A program made the position numbers and the translations under genes. Positions 17,140-27,211 of a stretch of 64,000 bases of DNA are shown here, one piece after another; position 1 is the first letter of the stretch, and every line of letters begins with the position of its first letter. The notes under the pieces are model-generated. The model did not search any database. It saw nothing but the letters and a program-made list of their open reading frames with translations, and was not told where the DNA came from. This stretch comes from a beta proteobacterium L13 (GTDB taxonomy: Bacteria; Pseudomonadota; Gammaproteobacteria; Burkholderiales; Chromobacteriaceae). The stretch is taken from assembly GCA_000335715.1 (NCBI GenBank), contig AMYZ01000020.1:1-64000 (forward strand). Reading direction: 5' to 3'.

Positions 17140-17933
17140 TCAATGGTGTGCTGGCAGACAGCCTGCCTGCCAGCGACCGTGGCCTGGCCTACGGCGACGG
17201 CCTGTACCGCACGCTGGAAGTACTGGCTGGCCAGCCGCGCTTGTGGCGCTGGCAGTGGCAAAGGTTGGCCGCAGACTGCGCCGCGTTGCACCTGCCGTGC
17301 CCGGACGAGGCACTGCTGCTGGCCGAAATCGCCACCGTCTGCATCGGCTTGCCGCGAGCGGTGGCCAAGGTAGTGCTGACACGGGGCAGCGGCCAACGTG
17401 GCTACGCCATACCCGCCACGGTACAGCCTACCCGTATTGTTAGTGCTGCCGCCTGGGCGGGTTACCCGGCCGAGCGCGCCGTGCAGGGCATCAGCGTGCG
17501 CTGGTGCAGCACGCGGCTGGGCTTGCAGCCCTTGCTGGCAGGGATAAAACACCTGAACCGGCTGGAAAACGTGCTGGCGCGCAGTGAGTGGGACGATGCG
17601 GCCATCGCCGAAGGCCTGATGCTGGACAGCGACGGCACAGTGGTGGAAGGCACCATGAGTAATCTGTTCTGGGTGCGCAACGGCCAGCTGTATACGCCAA
17701 AGCTAGACCGCTGCGGCGTGTCTGGTGCCATGCGTGCCTGCGTGATCGACACTGCGCACCAGCTGGGCATTGCAGTGTGCGAGCAGCGCCTGCTGCCGGC
17801 CGAGCTGCTGGCGGCCGACGAGGCTTTTGTCTGCAACAGCCTGGCCGGCATCTGGCCGCTCCGCCAGCTTGGTAACCATACCTGGCAGGCGTGGCCGCTT
17901 ACCGCCCGCCTGCTGCAGGCGCTGGTTGGCTAA
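17133..17933 (+). CDS. pabC: Aminodeoxychorismate lyase (PabC)
   Basis: A 266-residue fold-type IV PLP enzyme that releases pyruvate from aminodeoxychorismate to give p-aminobenzoate. Landmarks are RGLAYGDGLYRTLEV, the Schiff-base Lys139 in LLAGIKHLNRLENVLA, and EGTMSNLFWVR. Branched-chain or D-amino acid aminotransferases share this fold, but size and the pabB neighbour favour PabC. The ATG at 17133 overlaps the upstream GNAT gene. A full 12-mer repeat copy lies inside at 17262-17273. Confidence 0.85.
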   Translation: MLINGVLADSLPASDRGLAYGDGLYRTLEVLAGQPRLWRWQWQRLAADCAALHLPCPDEALLLAEIATVCIGLPRAVAKVVLTRGSGQRGYAIPATVQPTRIVSAAAWAGYPAERAVQGISVRWCSTRLGLQPLLAGIKHLNRLENVLARSEWDDAAIAEGLMLDSDGTVVEGTMSNLFWVRNGQLYTPKLDRCGVSGAMRACVIDTAHQLGIAVCEQRLLPAELLAADEAFVCNSLAGIWPLRQLGNHTWQAWPLTARLLQALVG

Positions 17934-18032
17934 GTGCTGTGTCGTTAGCCACCGGCTATCAGTTTGCCGGCATGGCTGGCGGGGTTTGACTGCGTGGCAG
18001 GACATGCGCGCTTGTCATGGCCAGCTGCCATC

Positions 18033-19652
18033 CTAGGCCAGCTGGAAGCGCGCCACCATCTGCTGCATGCTGTCGGCCAGCTCGCTGAGCTGGCTGGAAG
18101 TGGTGGCCAACTCTTCCACAGTGGCGCTGTTCTCTTCGGCCATTTGCGCTACCTGTTCCATGCTGCGCGCCAGTAGCTGGCTGGCGTCGCGCTGTTCACC
18201 CAGCGCCTCGCTGATGGCCGCCACCGATGCGCCTGCCTCGCGGCTGTACTGACGGGCCGACTCGATAGTATGGCCAGTGTCGCGCGTGGCGTCGTCTGCC
18301 CGAACCATCTGTTGTTCGCTGCTGCCCATCTGGTGTTCAACATCGTTTACGCCCTGACGGATGCGGCTGATCATGCCGGTGATATCGCCAGTCGCGGTGG
18401 CGGTGCGCTCGGCCAGCTTGCGTACTTCGTCCGCCACCACGGCAAAACCACGCCCGGCTTCGCCGGCACGCGCGGCTTCGATACTGGCATTCAGCGCCAG
18501 CAAGTTGGTCTGGTCGGCCACTTCGCGGATCACCGTGACGATACGGTCGATTTCCTGCACCTCGCGCGTCAGCTCACCCAGCGCGCTGGCAGTCTGCTGC
18601 ACGCTGCGGCCAACCTGGCGGACCAGCTGTTGCGAAACCTGTACCGCGCTGACGCCTTGTTCCGCTTGCTGGCCTGCCTGTTGCGACTGCCGTGCGGCGT
18701 CGCCTGCACTATCGGAAACATGGTTGATGCTGACGGTGAGCTCTTCCAGCGTGGCGCTGGCGTCACTGGTGGCCTCGGCCTGGCGCTGCACGCTCACGGC
18801 CACTTGCTCTGACATGCCGGACAGCTCGTGCGAGGCATCGCTGACGGCAAACGACGACTGCCGGATGCTGCCCAGAGTGTCGGCCAGTTGTTGCCGCATG
18901 CTGTCGGTAGCGTGTGCCAGCTGTAGTGTCTCGTCACGGTTGGCCGCGGGCAAGGGCTGGGGGCGTGGGCGAAGGTCGCCTGCGGCAATGCGCTGTGTTT
19001 CGCGCACGATGCTGCGCAGGTGGCCGGACAGCTTGCTGGCAAACAACCAGGCAATAGTGCCACCCAGCACTAGCGCGAACAGACCCAGGGTCAGCTGCGT
19101 CCACTCTGCGGCGTGGTAGCTGGCGATGGCTTCTTGTTCCGCCCGTGTCATCTCATTGCGCTGCAGGGCGATGAACTGTTTAAGTGCCCCTGCCAGTGCT
19201 TCGGTTTGCGGGTCCAGCCGGCTTTGCAGCCACTGCCCGGCTGCCGGGTCCTGGCTGGCCAGCAGTTTATCGAACTGCTGTTGGCTGTCATGCGTGGCTT
19301 GCAGCAGCGCCTGTAGCTGCTGTAACTGTTGCTTGCCGGCTGCCTGATGTTCCAGTTGATGCAGTTTGGCCAGCGTGGCCAGGCTTTGCTGGCGGTGCTG
19401 CTGCATTTGCTGCTGTAGCGCGGCGCTTTCCTGCAGGTGGCGGCGGTGCGCCAGCAGGGCGTTGTCCATGCTCAGCTGCATCAGCTCGGCCGACAGCACC
19501 ATTTCCGGGCTGAGGTCTTCTACGATCTCTTCCAGGTCGTGCTCGATGATATTGAGCTTCTGCATCACCAGTGCCGCCATGATGGCCATGAGCAGCAGGA
19601 TCACGCCGAATGCGGCAAGCAGCTTTTGTCGAATGGTAAATTGCTGATACAT
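18033..19652 (-). CDS. Methyl-accepting chemotaxis protein (4HB-type sensor)
   Basis: A 539-residue transmembrane chemoreceptor. TM1 is about residues 10-30, a Gln/Leu-rich helical periplasmic sensor (4HB_MCP type) spans about 30-185, TM2 about 190-210, then HAMP ([21 protein letters not shown]) and the signalling hairpin. The tip is [37 protein letters not shown]. There is no CheR-binding NWETF-like pentapeptide at the C-terminus. The ligand is unknown. It is monocistronic, with ribosome site GGGAGGTG. Confidence 0.9.
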   Translation of the reverse strand: MYQQFTIRQKLLAAFGVILLLMAIMAALVMQKLNIIEHDLEEIVEDLSPEMVLSAELMQLSMDNALLAHRRHLQESAALQQQMQQHRQQSLATLAKLHQLEHQAAGKQQLQQLQALLQATHDSQQQFDKLLASQDPAAGQWLQSRLDPQTEALAGALKQFIALQRNEMTRAEQEAIASYHAAEWTQLTLGLFALVLGGTIAWLFASKLSGHLRSIVRETQRIAAGDLRPRPQPLPAANRDETLQLAHATDSMRQQLADTLGSIRQSSFAVSDASHELSGMSEQVAVSVQRQAEATSDASATLEELTVSINHVSDSAGDAARQSQQAGQQAEQGVSAVQVSQQLVRQVGRSVQQTASALGELTREVQEIDRIVTVIREVADQTNLLALNASIEAARAGEAGRGFAVVADEVRKLAERTATATGDITGMISRIRQGVNDVEHQMGSSEQQMVRADDATRDTGHTIESARQYSREAGASVAAISEALGEQRDASQLLARSMEQVAQMAEENSATVEELATTSSQLSELADSMQQMVARFQLA

Positions 19653-19725
19653 GGCACACCTCCCTGTATCAGGCTAGGTGGCCAAGTTCTTGTTTGCAAT
19701 GTGCTTATTTAATGAAAGTCCTATT

Positions 19726-19995
19726 TTAAATATCTGTGAAACATTCGGCGTGTCGTGCTACGCCTTGCCAGCAGGCATCGGCCGCTACGGCGCGGGCTAG
19801 TGCCGCGGTCAGTGCGGCCGGGTCTGCCACCGGCTCGTAGATTTCCATCCAGGTGCTCGGGTCGTCGTGACGTTGCAACAATCTGCCCTTTATCTGCATT
19901 TCTGATTCAATCTGCGCCATTATTTTCCTGGCAGACTGCTCAAAAGACAGAAAATTGCTGTCGATGCGGTAATAGATGTACAGCGAAGCAGACAT
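19726..19995 (-). CDS. DUF4936 family protein
   Basis: A small 89-residue protein beginning MSASLYIYYRID, the N-terminus typical of DUF4936, with DDPSTWMEIYEPV in the middle and a C-terminal CFTDI. No signal peptide or membrane helix. Members are frequent in Burkholderiales and Neisseriales, with no established role. The start at 19995 fits the family; an ATG at 20013 is also in frame. Divergent from tyrA. Confidence 0.65.
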   Translation of the reverse strand: MSASLYIYYRIDSNFLSFEQSARKIMAQIESEMQIKGRLLQRHDDPSTWMEIYEPVADPAALTAALARAVAADACWQGVARHAECFTDI

Positions 19996-20052
19996 GATGC
20001 ACCTCTTGGGCAAGCGGGAATGCGGTTATGATAACGGCTCTGACACACAGTA

Positions 20053-20958
20053 ATGGGCAATAGCATGCAGGCGGGTGAGGGCAGATTGACCCTGGTAGTG
20101 ATAGGCGTGGGCCTGATTGGCGGCTCGTTTGCGCTGGCTTTGCGCCGCGCCGGGCGGGTGGCGAAAGTGATCGGGGTAGGGCGCTCTGCGGCCAACCTGC
20201 AGCGTGCCATCGAGCTGGGCGTCATCGACGAGGCCAGCCACAGCGCGGCCGAGGCGGTACGCGCGGCCGACGTAGTGTTGGTGGCTACACCGGTAGGGCA
20301 AATGGGGCGTGTGTTTGCCGAGATCGCCCCGCACTTGCCGCCGCATTGCGTGGTGACCGACGGCGGCAGTACCAAGAGCGACGTGGTGGCGCTGATGCGT
20401 AGCCACCTGCCGGCGCATCTGGCCAGCTGCGTGCCGGCGCACCCGATTGCCGGCTCCGACCTGTCCGGCGCCGCCGCCGCGCAGTACGGCCTGTACGACA
20501 ACCGCCGCATCGTGGTGACCCCGCTGCCGGAAACCCGCCCCGCCGCCGCCGCCCTGGTGCGCGAGCTGTGGCAGGCCTGCGGCGCGCGCGTGTACGAGAT
20601 GAGCGCCGCCGAGCACGACGCGGTGTTTGCCACCGTCAGCCACCTGCCGCACCTGCTGGCCTTTGCCTACGTGGATACCATCGTGGCCAAGGCCGACGCC
20701 GCGCGCTGCTTCGATTTTGCCGCCACCGGCTTTCGCGACTTTACCCGTATTGCCGGCAGCCACCCCGAGATGTGGCGCGACATCGCACTGGCCAACCGCG
20801 ACGCGCTGCTGGTGGAGCTGGATGCTTTTCAGGCCACCTTGGCCGCACTGCGCCAGGAGCTGGTAGCCGGCGACGCCGAGGCCATGACCACGCGCTTCGA
20901 GCGTGCCCGCGAAGCCCGCCAGCAATGGCAGCAACACTTCAACCGGGGCAACGCATGA
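20053..20958 (+). CDS. tyrA: Prephenate dehydrogenase
   Basis: A 301-residue enzyme of tyrosine synthesis that converts prephenate to 4-hydroxyphenylpyruvate with NAD(P). The dinucleotide motif [17 protein letters not shown] is near the N-terminus. [24 protein letters not shown] and [10 protein letters not shown] are family motifs, with the catalytic His in HPIAGS. There is no chorismate mutase domain and no ACT domain, so it is the monofunctional type. The start could be 20053 or the ATG at 20065. Its stop overlaps the start of the next gene. Confidence 0.9.
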   Translation: MGNSMQAGEGRLTLVVIGVGLIGGSFALALRRAGRVAKVIGVGRSAANLQRAIELGVIDEASHSAAEAVRAADVVLVATPVGQMGRVFAEIAPHLPPHCVVTDGGSTKSDVVALMRSHLPAHLASCVPAHPIAGSDLSGAAAAQYGLYDNRRIVVTPLPETRPAAAALVRELWQACGARVYEMSAAEHDAVFATVSHLPHLLAFAYVDTIVAKADAARCFDFAATGFRDFTRIAGSHPEMWRDIALANRDALLVELDAFQATLAALRQELVAGDAEAMTTRFERAREARQQWQQHFNRGNA

Positions 20959-21413
20959 CGATCTGGGTAGATGCCGATGCTTGTCCGGCGGTGATCAAGG
21001 AGATTCTGTTTCGCGCCGCGGATCGAACCGCCACGCCGACGGTGCTGGTGGCCAATCAGCTGCTGCGCGTGCCGCCGTCGCCGCACATCCGCGCTGTGCA
21101 AGTACCGGCCGGTTTCGACGTAGCCGATAACCACATTGCGCAGCAGGCGCAGCCGGGCGATATCGTGGTGACCGCCGATATCCCGCTGGCAGCGCAAGTG
21201 GTGGCCAAAGGCGCGCTGGCGCTGAACCCGCGCGGCGAGCTGTACAGCGATGCCACCATCCGCGAGGCGCTGGCGCTGCGCAATTTCATGACCGAGCTGC
21301 GCGACAGCGGCGTGCAGACCGGCGGCCCGGCCGCGTTCAGCCAGCGCGACCGCCAAGCCTTTGGCGCCCAGCTGGACAAGCTGCTGCAAAGGTTGGCCGC
21401 AGGCCGCCGCTAA
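20955..21413 (+). CDS. yaiI: YaiI/YqxD family protein (DUF188)
   Basis: A 152-residue DUF188 protein with [18 protein letters not shown] at the start, the Asp-x-Asp-Ala-Cys-Pro signature, and [31 protein letters not shown] and [15 protein letters not shown]. The fold is PIN-like nuclease by family; activity is not demonstrated. The ATGA overlap with tyrA suggests translational coupling. A full 12-mer repeat lies at its 3' end (21390-21401), encoding Arg-Leu-Ala-Ala. Confidence 0.85.
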   Translation: MTIWVDADACPAVIKEILFRAADRTATPTVLVANQLLRVPPSPHIRAVQVPAGFDVADNHIAQQAQPGDIVVTADIPLAAQVVAKGALALNPRGELYSDATIREALALRNFMTELRDSGVQTGGPAAFSQRDRQAFGAQLDKLLQRLAAGRR

Positions 21414-21422
21414 GCCCGCATT

Positions 21423-22019
21423 GTGCAAGCTATCGATTCCCTGTTTTTACCCACCACGCTTGCCGGCTTGAATGTATTGCCTTTGCAAGCAGCCGATATC
21501 GCGCAGCTGCAGGCGTTCTATGCGGCCAACCCGCTGTATTTCGAGGCCACAGGCGGCGAGCCGGCGCAGCCTGGTGATGCCGAGGCCGACTTTCATGCCA
21601 GGCCACCGCCCGACATGCCGTACCGGCAGCGCCGGCTACTGGCGCTGTGTGACGAGCACGGGCAATGGCAGGCGGTTGTCGAGGTCATTGCCGGGCTGCT
21701 GCTACCGCAGGCGTGGCATATCGCGCTGTTTATGGTGGATGCGCGCCATCACAGCCAGGGCTTGGCTGCGCAGCTGTATGCCGCGCTGGAGGCGTGGACG
21801 CTGGCCAGTGGTGCGCACTGGCTGCGGCTGGGCGTGGTGGTGGGGCACACCCGTGCCGAGCGCTTCTGGCTGCGGCAGGGTTTTGTTGAAGTCACACAGC
21901 GCCACGCTGTGCAGATGGGGCAGCGCAGTAACAGCTTGCGGGTGATGGTGAAGCCACTGCGCAGCAGTGTGGCGGCCTATCTGCAGCAGGTGCCGCGCGA
22001 CCGGCCGCCTCAGGCCTGA
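21423..22019 (+). CDS. GNAT-family N-acetyltransferase
   Basis: A 198-residue acetyltransferase starting with a GTG at 21423, nine bases after the upstream stop. The fold is recognisable from IALFMVDARHHSQGLAAQLY (acetyl-CoA loop) and RAERFWLRQGFVEV. The substrate is unknown. Its 3' end overlaps the convergent MazG-like gene by ten bases. Confidence 0.7.
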   Translation: MQAIDSLFLPTTLAGLNVLPLQAADIAQLQAFYAANPLYFEATGGEPAQPGDAEADFHARPPPDMPYRQRRLLALCDEHGQWQAVVEVIAGLLLPQAWHIALFMVDARHHSQGLAAQLYAALEAWTLASGAHWLRLGVVVGHTRAERFWLRQGFVEVTQRHAVQMGQRSNSLRVMVKPLRSSVAAYLQQVPRDRPPQA

Positions 22020-22432
22020 GACGCCGCGCGGATCACGCCGACTTTGTCGGCCGGCTGCCAGCCTGCCGGTTTCAGTATCTTGCCGTCGGCGCGGCGCAGC
22101 ACCTGCCCGTCCACACACTTGGCCAGGTTGGCCGCATGAATGGCGTCGAACATCGCCTGCAGCGGCAAGCCCTGCGACAACAGCAGCCCGCACAGCACAT
22201 TCAGCACGTCTACCCCCTCGGCGGCCAGCTCGGCTTGTAGCTGCTGCTGCGTAGTGACATCCGCGTGTGGCATGGCTTGATAGTTGGCCAGCGCGCTCTG
22301 GAACTCCTGCCACTCCTCTTGCAGCATGGTTTGCCACATGGCCAGCGCTTGCGGCTGGTAGTTTGGGGAGGCGGGGACGGCCATGTCGAAACGCTGCATG
22401 AAGTCGCGGCGCACGATAAACGGGTTATTCAT
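22010..22432 (-). CDS. MazG-like / phosphoribosyl-ATP pyrophosphohydrolase-like protein
   Basis: A 140-residue all-alpha NTP pyrophosphatase-type protein. LQEEWQEFQSAL and ELAAEGVDVLNVLCGLL give the E-E-x-x-E...E-x-x-D metal-binding pattern of the MazG/PRA-PH superfamily. It is not HisE, because there is no his context and the N-terminus differs. It probably hydrolyses a nucleotide or nucleotide-like substrate. Convergent with the GNAT gene and separated from aroA by a terminator. Confidence 0.65.
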   Translation of the reverse strand: MNNPFIVRRDFMQRFDMAVPASPNYQPQALAMWQTMLQEEWQEFQSALANYQAMPHADVTTQQQLQAELAAEGVDVLNVLCGLLLSQGLPLQAMFDAIHAANLAKCVDGQVLRRADGKILKPAGWQPADKVGVIRAASQA

Positions 22433-22507
22433 TATCTTGTGCCTTGTTGTTTTATTGGTGGCATATTTTGTGTTTTTTGATGGTTCGCTGGCAAGGCGTA
22501 GCGCATG

Positions 22508-22536
22508 AAAAAACCGCTGCGGCGAAGCAGCGGTTT
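22508..22536 (-). terminator. Intrinsic terminator of aroA
   Basis: On the minus strand AAACCGCTGC, a six-base loop TTCGCC, GCAGCGGTTT, then further Ts. It lies 23 bases beyond the aroA stop. Confidence 0.8.
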
Positions 22537-22558
22537 GGGGGTGGCGGCTGGGGCGGCC

Positions 22559-23851
22559 TCAGCCTGCGGCCAACTTGCCCAGTACCTCAAAGTAGTCGGG
22601 GAAGGTCTTGGCCACGCATTTCGGGTCGTTGATCACCACCGGGGTGCGCAGCAGCGCCACCAGCGAGAAGCACATCGCCATGCGGTGGTCGTCGTAGGTG
22701 TCGATTTCGGCATTGGCGGTGAGCTGCGCCGGTGGCGTCACGCTGATGCTGTCCTGCGTTTCCACCACGCTGGCGCCCACTTTGCGCAGCTCGGTGGCCA
22801 TCGCCGCCAGGCGGTCGGTTTCCTTCACGCGCCAGCTTTCCACGTTGCGGATGGTGGTGGTGCCGTTGGCGGCCAGCGCGGCCACGGCGATGGTCATCGC
22901 CGCATCCGGAATGTGGTTGAGGTCCACGTCGATGGCCTGCAGGCCGCCGGCGGGGGCGCTGGCTTCGATCCAGTTGTCGCCCATGGTGATCCGGGCGCCC
23001 ATCAGCGCCAGTGCGTCGGCAAACTTCACGTCGCCCTGGATGCTGCTGCGGCCAACCCCCTCCACGCGCACCGGGCCGCCGGCCAGCGCGCCAGCCGCCA
23101 GGAAGTAGGACGCGCTGGAGGCATCGCCTTCCACGTGAATGTCGCCAGGGCTGGTGTAACGTTGGCCGCGTGCGATGGTAAAGCGCTGCCAGCCGTCGCG
23201 CTGCACCTGCACGCCAAAGCGCGCCATCAGGTTCAACGTGATTTCGATATACGGTTTGGAAATCAGCTCGCCGACCACTTCGATGGTGACGTCCTCGCCG
23301 GTGAGCGGCAGCGCCATCAGCAGGGCGGTGAGGAACTGGCTGGACACATTGCCCTTCACCGGGATGACCTGGCCGGCGTTCAGGCTGGCCGGCTTGATCT
23401 GCAGCGGCGGGTAGCCGTCGTTGCCCAGGTAGTCGATATCGGCACCGGCCACGCGCAGCGCGTCTACCAGGTCGCCAATCGGGCGTTCGTGCATGCGCGG
23501 TACGCCGTGCAGGTGGTAGCGGCCCTGCATCAGCGCCAACGCGGCGGTGAGCGGGCGAAAAGCCGTGCCAGCGTTACCTAGGAACAGGTCGGCGTCTTTC
23601 ACACTAAAGGCACCGCCGGTGCCGTGCACCAGGAAGTCGCGGCTATCGCCTTGCTGCTCGACGCGCACGCCCAGTGTGGCGAGTGCTTCCAGCATGCGGC
23701 GGATGTCATCGGAGTCCAGCAGGTCGCGCACCAGCGTGCTGCCTGCGGCCAGTGCGGCCAACAGCAGGGTGCGGTTGGAAATGCTCTTGGAGCCGGGCAG
23801 TTTGATGCGGCCGGCCAGCGGGCCGATAGGCTGTAGGTGTAGTTGTTCCAT
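22559..23851 (-). CDS. aroA: 3-phosphoshikimate 1-carboxyvinyltransferase (EPSP synthase)
   Basis: A 430-residue shikimate-pathway enzyme joining shikimate-3-phosphate and PEP. Landmarks are [18 protein letters not shown], the PEP-site loop [15 protein letters not shown], and the C-terminal [14 protein letters not shown]. The glycine at the loop (Asn-Ala-Gly-Thr-Ala) is the ordinary class I form. I start at 23851; the frame is open upstream to 24334 but only as antisense of cmk. It is divergent from cmk; the neighbourhood tyrA/aroA/cmk/rpsA/ihfB is a common betaproteobacterial order. Confidence 0.95.
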   Translation of the reverse strand: MEQLHLQPIGPLAGRIKLPGSKSISNRTLLLAALAAGSTLVRDLLDSDDIRRMLEALATLGVRVEQQGDSRDFLVHGTGGAFSVKDADLFLGNAGTAFRPLTAALALMQGRYHLHGVPRMHERPIGDLVDALRVAGADIDYLGNDGYPPLQIKPASLNAGQVIPVKGNVSSQFLTALLMALPLTGEDVTIEVVGELISKPYIEITLNLMARFGVQVQRDGWQRFTIARGQRYTSPGDIHVEGDASSASYFLAAGALAGGPVRVEGVGRSSIQGDVKFADALALMGARITMGDNWIEASAPAGGLQAIDVDLNHIPDAAMTIAVAALAANGTTTIRNVESWRVKETDRLAAMATELRKVGASVVETQDSISVTPPAQLTANAEIDTYDDHRMAMCFSLVALLRTPVVINDPKCVAKTFPDYFEVLGKLAAG

Positions 23852-23995
23852 GATGTTCTTGTCTGTTTTGCTGCAGGGCAGGGCCCTGCCGGGTGATCTC
23901 GGCAACGACTGTACCCGTATTGTGCGCTGCCACGCAAACGCCTCTTTTTGTACCGCTTGCGCTACAATTGCCGGTTTTGATTCAAGGTCTTCGCC

Positions 23996-24670
23996 ATGCC
24001 TACGCTCAAACCCGTCATTACCATCGACGGCCCTTCCGCTTCCGGCAAGGGCACCGTGGCTGCCCTGGTGGCACAGCAGCTGGGGCTGCATTATCTGGAT
24101 TCCGGCGCCCTGTACCGCCTGACGGCGCTGTACGCGTTGCGTGAAGGCGTTAGCTGGGAAGACGAGCAGAACGTGGCGCGCCTGGCAGCCCAGCTGCCGG
24201 CGTCTTTTCACGACGATAAAGCCTGGCTGGGCGAAGCCGATGTGAGTGCCGCCATTCGCGCCGAAGATATCGGCATGGGTGCCTCGAAAGTGGCCGCGCT
24301 GCCGGCTGTGCGTGCCGCGCTGCTGACCCGTCAACGCGATTTTCTGGTGCCACCAGGCCTGGTGGCCGACGGCCGCGATATGGGCTCGGTGGTGTTTCCG
24401 CGTGCGGAATTGAAGGTTTTTCTGACCGCATCAGCCGAAGTCCGCGCCGAACGGCGCTATAAGCAGTTGATCGCAAAAGGGGAATCTGCTAACCTCGTTC
24501 AGATTCAGCAGGATATTTCCGATCGTGACGCGCGCGACGCGGCACGGGCGGTTGCCCCGCTAAGACAAGAGCCGGATGCCCACTTGCTGGACACCTCGGA
24601 CCTGACCATCGAACAAGCGGTGGCGCAGGTACTGTCGTGGTTCGACAAGGCCCGTGGCACCGGCCATTAA
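23996..24670 (+). CDS. cmk: Cytidylate kinase
   Basis: A 224-residue (d)CMP kinase. The P-loop is GPSASGKGT, the CMP-binding part is [15 protein letters not shown], and [19 protein letters not shown] is the conserved central motif. It supplies CDP and dCDP for nucleic acid and lipid synthesis. It heads cmk-rpsA-ihfB, a conserved order. Confidence 0.95.
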   Translation: MPTLKPVITIDGPSASGKGTVAALVAQQLGLHYLDSGALYRLTALYALREGVSWEDEQNVARLAAQLPASFHDDKAWLGEADVSAAIRAEDIGMGASKVAALPAVRAALLTRQRDFLVPPGLVADGRDMGSVVFPRAELKVFLTASAEVRAERRYKQLIAKGESANLVQIQQDISDRDARDAARAVAPLRQEPDAHLLDTSDLTIEQAVAQVLSWFDKARGTGH

Positions 24671-24687
24671 TTTTTTGTAAGCCGCCG

Positions 24688-24717
24688 TTTGTCATACCTT
24701 GCGCTGACGGCGTATGA
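24688..24717 (+). promoter_or_regulatory. Putative sigma70 promoter for rpsA
   Basis: TTGTCA, an 18-base spacer and TATGAA lie in the 93-base gap between cmk and rpsA. The spacer holds part of a GC-rich inverted repeat (GCCGCCGT...ACGGC). This would give rpsA its own strong start besides read-through from cmk. Confidence 0.45.
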
Positions 24718-24763
24718 AAAACCTAACCCCGCGTGACGCAAGGCATGCCTGAGAGTACATCTG

Positions 24764-26461
24764 ATGACTACCCTCGTTATGGATAGCTTCGCCGCCCTGT
24801 TCGAAGAGAGCCTGGCTCTGCAAGAAATGCGTGCTGGTGAAGTAATCACCGCTGAAGTCGTTGGCATCGATTCCAACTTCGTGACCGTTAACGCCGGCCT
24901 GAAGTCCGAATCCCTGATCCCGGTTGAAGAGTTCAAGAACGACAACGGCCAAGTTGAAGTTGCCATCGGCGATTTCGTTACTGTTGCGATCGACTCCCTG
25001 GAAAACGGCTTTGGCGAAACCAAGCTCTCCCGTGAAAAAGCCAAACGTCTGGCTGCATGGGTTGACCTGGAAGAGGCTCTGGAAGCTGGCAAGATCCTGT
25101 CCGGCGTTATCAGCGGCAAAGTCAAAGGTGGCCTGACCGTTATGGTTAACGGCATCCGCGCCTTCCTGCCGGGTTCCCTGGTTGACGTACGTCCGGTGAA
25201 AGACACCACTCCGTACGAAGGCAAGGAAGTTGAGTTCAAGGTTATCAAACTGGACCGCAAGCGTAACAACGTTGTTGTTTCCCGCCGCGCTGTTCTGGAA
25301 GAAACCCTGGGCGAAGAGCGCAAAGCGCTGCTGGAAACCCTGCGTGAAGGTGCCATCATCAAAGGTATCGTCAAGAACATCACCGACTACGGTGCGTTCG
25401 TTGACCTGGGCGGTATCGATGGTCTGCTGCACATTACCGACCTGGCTTGGCGTCGTGTTAAGCACCCGTCCGAAGTTCTGGCAGTTGGCGACGAAGTAGA
25501 AGCCAAAGTCCTGAAGTTCGATCAGGAGAAGAACCGCGTATCCCTGGGTCTGAAGCAACTGGGCGAAGATCCGTGGGTGGGCCTGTCCCGTCGTTACCCG
25601 TCCGGCACCCGTCTGTTCGGCAAGGTAACCAACCTGACCGACTACGGCGCGTTCGTGGAAATCGAACAAGGCATCGAAGGCCTGGTACACGTGTCCGAAA
25701 TGGACTGGACCAACAAGAACGTACACCCGTCCAAGGTTGTTCAGGTTGGCGACGAAGTAGAAGTGATGATCCTGGAAATCGACGAAGACCGTCGTCGTAT
25801 CAGCCTGGGCATGAAACAGTGCCAGGCTAACCCATGGAACGAGTTCGCTGACAACTTCAAGAAAGGCGACAAGCTGAAAGGCGCGATCAAGTCGATCACC
25901 GATTTCGGCGTGTTCGTTGGCCTGCCTGGCGGTATCGACGGCCTGGTACACCTGTCCGACCTGTCCTGGAACGAAACCGGCGAAGACGCTGTGCGCAAGT
26001 TCAAGAAGGGTGACGAGGTTGAAGCCATCGTTCTGTCCATCGACGTGGAAAAAGAGCGTATCTCCCTGGGCATCAAACAGCTGGAAGGCGATCCGTTCAA
26101 CAACTACGTAGCCATGAACGACAAAGGCGCGCTGGTTAAAGGTACCGTGAAGACCGTTGACGCCAAAGGCGCCGCCGTGACTCTGGACACCGACGTTGAA
26201 GGCTACCTGCGTGCTTCCGAACTGTCCCGCGACCGCGTTGAAGACGCTCGCTCGGTTCTGAAAGAAGGCGACGAAGTTGAGGCTGTGATCATTGCTGTTG
26301 ATCGCAAGTCCCGCGCTATCAGCCTGTCTATCAAAGCCAAGGACGCACAGGAAGAGAAAGCTGCCATGTCCGCTATCGGCGCTGGTGACTCCAACGTGTC
26401 CGCTGGTACCACCAGCCTGGGCGCGCTGCTGAAAGCTAAACTGTCCGGCGGCAACGAATAA
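24764..26461 (+). CDS. rpsA: 30S ribosomal protein S1 (bS1)
   Basis: A 565-residue protein with six S1 RNA-binding repeats, helping mRNA bind the 30S subunit. The repeats are evident as recurring GxVxxIxxxGAFV-type segments ([53 protein letters not shown]). Codon use is strongly biased, as expected for high expression. An ATG at 24779 ([10 protein letters not shown]) is a possible alternative start nearer the E. coli N-terminus. No GTTGGCCGCA copy occurs in it. Confidence 0.97.
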   Translation: MTTLVMDSFAALFEESLALQEMRAGEVITAEVVGIDSNFVTVNAGLKSESLIPVEEFKNDNGQVEVAIGDFVTVAIDSLENGFGETKLSREKAKRLAAWVDLEEALEAGKILSGVISGKVKGGLTVMVNGIRAFLPGSLVDVRPVKDTTPYEGKEVEFKVIKLDRKRNNVVVSRRAVLEETLGEERKALLETLREGAIIKGIVKNITDYGAFVDLGGIDGLLHITDLAWRRVKHPSEVLAVGDEVEAKVLKFDQEKNRVSLGLKQLGEDPWVGLSRRYPSGTRLFGKVTNLTDYGAFVEIEQGIEGLVHVSEMDWTNKNVHPSKVVQVGDEVEVMILEIDEDRRRISLGMKQCQANPWNEFADNFKKGDKLKGAIKSITDFGVFVGLPGGIDGLVHLSDLSWNETGEDAVRKFKKGDEVEAIVLSIDVEKERISLGIKQLEGDPFNNYVAMNDKGALVKGTVKTVDAKGAAVTLDTDVEGYLRASELSRDRVEDARSVLKEGDEVEAVIIAVDRKSRAISLSIKAKDAQEEKAAMSAIGAGDSNVSAGTTSLGALLKAKLSGGNE

Positions 26462-26470
26462 GTGATGGAC

Positions 26471-26764
26471 ATGACCAAATCTGAGCTTATAGCGAGGCTT
26501 GCCGAGCGTTATCCTCAGTTGGTCGCCAAAGATGCTGAGCTGGCTGTTAAAACCATTCTGGATGCAATGGCCAGCAGCTTGGCAAAAGGGCAGCGGATCG
26601 AAATCCGCGGTTTTGGTAGCTTCGACCTGAACTACCGTCCGCCGCGGATGGGCCGCAATCCCAAGTCTGGCTCCAGCGTTGTCGTTCCTGAGAAATACGT
26701 GCCTCACTTCAAGGCAGGTAAAGAACTGAGAGAGCGGGTTGATCTGACCGGTTCGAACGACTAA
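26471..26764 (+). CDS. ihfB: Integration host factor subunit beta
   Basis: A 97-residue DNA-bending protein of the HU/IHF family. [10 protein letters not shown] is the standard IhfB start, so I prefer the ATG at 26471 over the in-frame GTG and ATG at 26462 and 26465. [20 protein letters not shown] and NPKSGSSV form the DNA-binding beta arm, and [16 protein letters not shown] closes the domain. It works as a heterodimer with IhfA, which is not in the window. Ten bases after rpsA and followed by a strong terminator. Confidence 0.95.
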   Translation: MTKSELIARLAERYPQLVAKDAELAVKTILDAMASSLAKGQRIEIRGFGSFDLNYRPPRMGRNPKSGSSVVVPEKYVPHFKAGKELRERVDLTGSND

Positions 26765-26784
26765 GCAGTTTTTTTGCCTGTCCC

Positions 26785-26817
26785 AAAGCGCCGCAGCTTG
26801 TCTGCGGCGCTTTTTTT
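26785..26817 (+). terminator. Intrinsic terminator after ihfB
   Basis: A 12-bp stem AAAGCGCCGCAG / CTGCGGCGCTTT around loop CTTGT, followed by a run of T. It ends cmk-rpsA-ihfB. Confidence 0.9.
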
Positions 26818-26889
26818 ATCTGCGCTTTACTTGGGAGGGGTGTCGCTTTCGTTTAAACTTGCAGCATTGCGACGATGCGAAAGCCCCCG

Positions 26890-27180
26890 ATGCGTTATCT
26901 CTTCCGCTTGTTTGAGCTGCTCGTACTGGTGTTGTTGATTGCCGTTACCGTGCAAAACAGCGCTGTAGTGGAATTCAAGCTGTTCTTTGGCCAGACCTGG
27001 CAAGCCCCGCTGATCCTGCTGTTGCTGATCTTCTTTGTGGCCGGTGCCCTGATTGGCCTGGTGGCTACCTTTGCCTACTCTTTGCGCGTACGCCGCGAGC
27101 TGTCGCAGCTCAAGAAAGAGCTGCGCTCGCGCCAGAGCAGCAAAGTGCTTGTCGACCCCAGCGATGCCCTGGCTGACTAA
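26890..27180 (+). CDS. lapA: Lipopolysaccharide assembly protein A domain protein
   Basis: A 96-residue inner-membrane protein of the LapA (DUF1049) family, with two helices (about residues 5-24 and 38-62) and a basic cytoplasmic tail RVRRELSQLKKELRSRQ. VQNSAVVEFKLFF between the helices is typical. LapA works with LapB in controlling LpxC and LPS synthesis in E. coli. The ATG at 26890 gives the usual MRYLFRL start; 26875 is also possible. lapB follows after 31 bases. Confidence 0.85.
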   Translation: MRYLFRLFELLVLVLLIAVTVQNSAVVEFKLFFGQTWQAPLILLLLIFFVAGALIGLVATFAYSLRVRRELSQLKKELRSRQSSKVLVDPSDALAD

Positions 27181-27211
27181 GCCGTCCTGTTTTTTGCTCC
27201 GAGGTTGAATT

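Noticed and set aside
22505-23581. Open frame of 358 codons opposite aroA
   Set aside because: Shadow of aroA; repeated Gly/His/Ala composition and no motif.
24692-26707. Long open frame (671 codons) on the minus strand opposite rpsA and ihfB
   Set aside because: It is the shadow of rpsA, whose strong codon bias leaves the opposite frame open. The peptide resembles no known protein, and rpsA/ihfB are certain.
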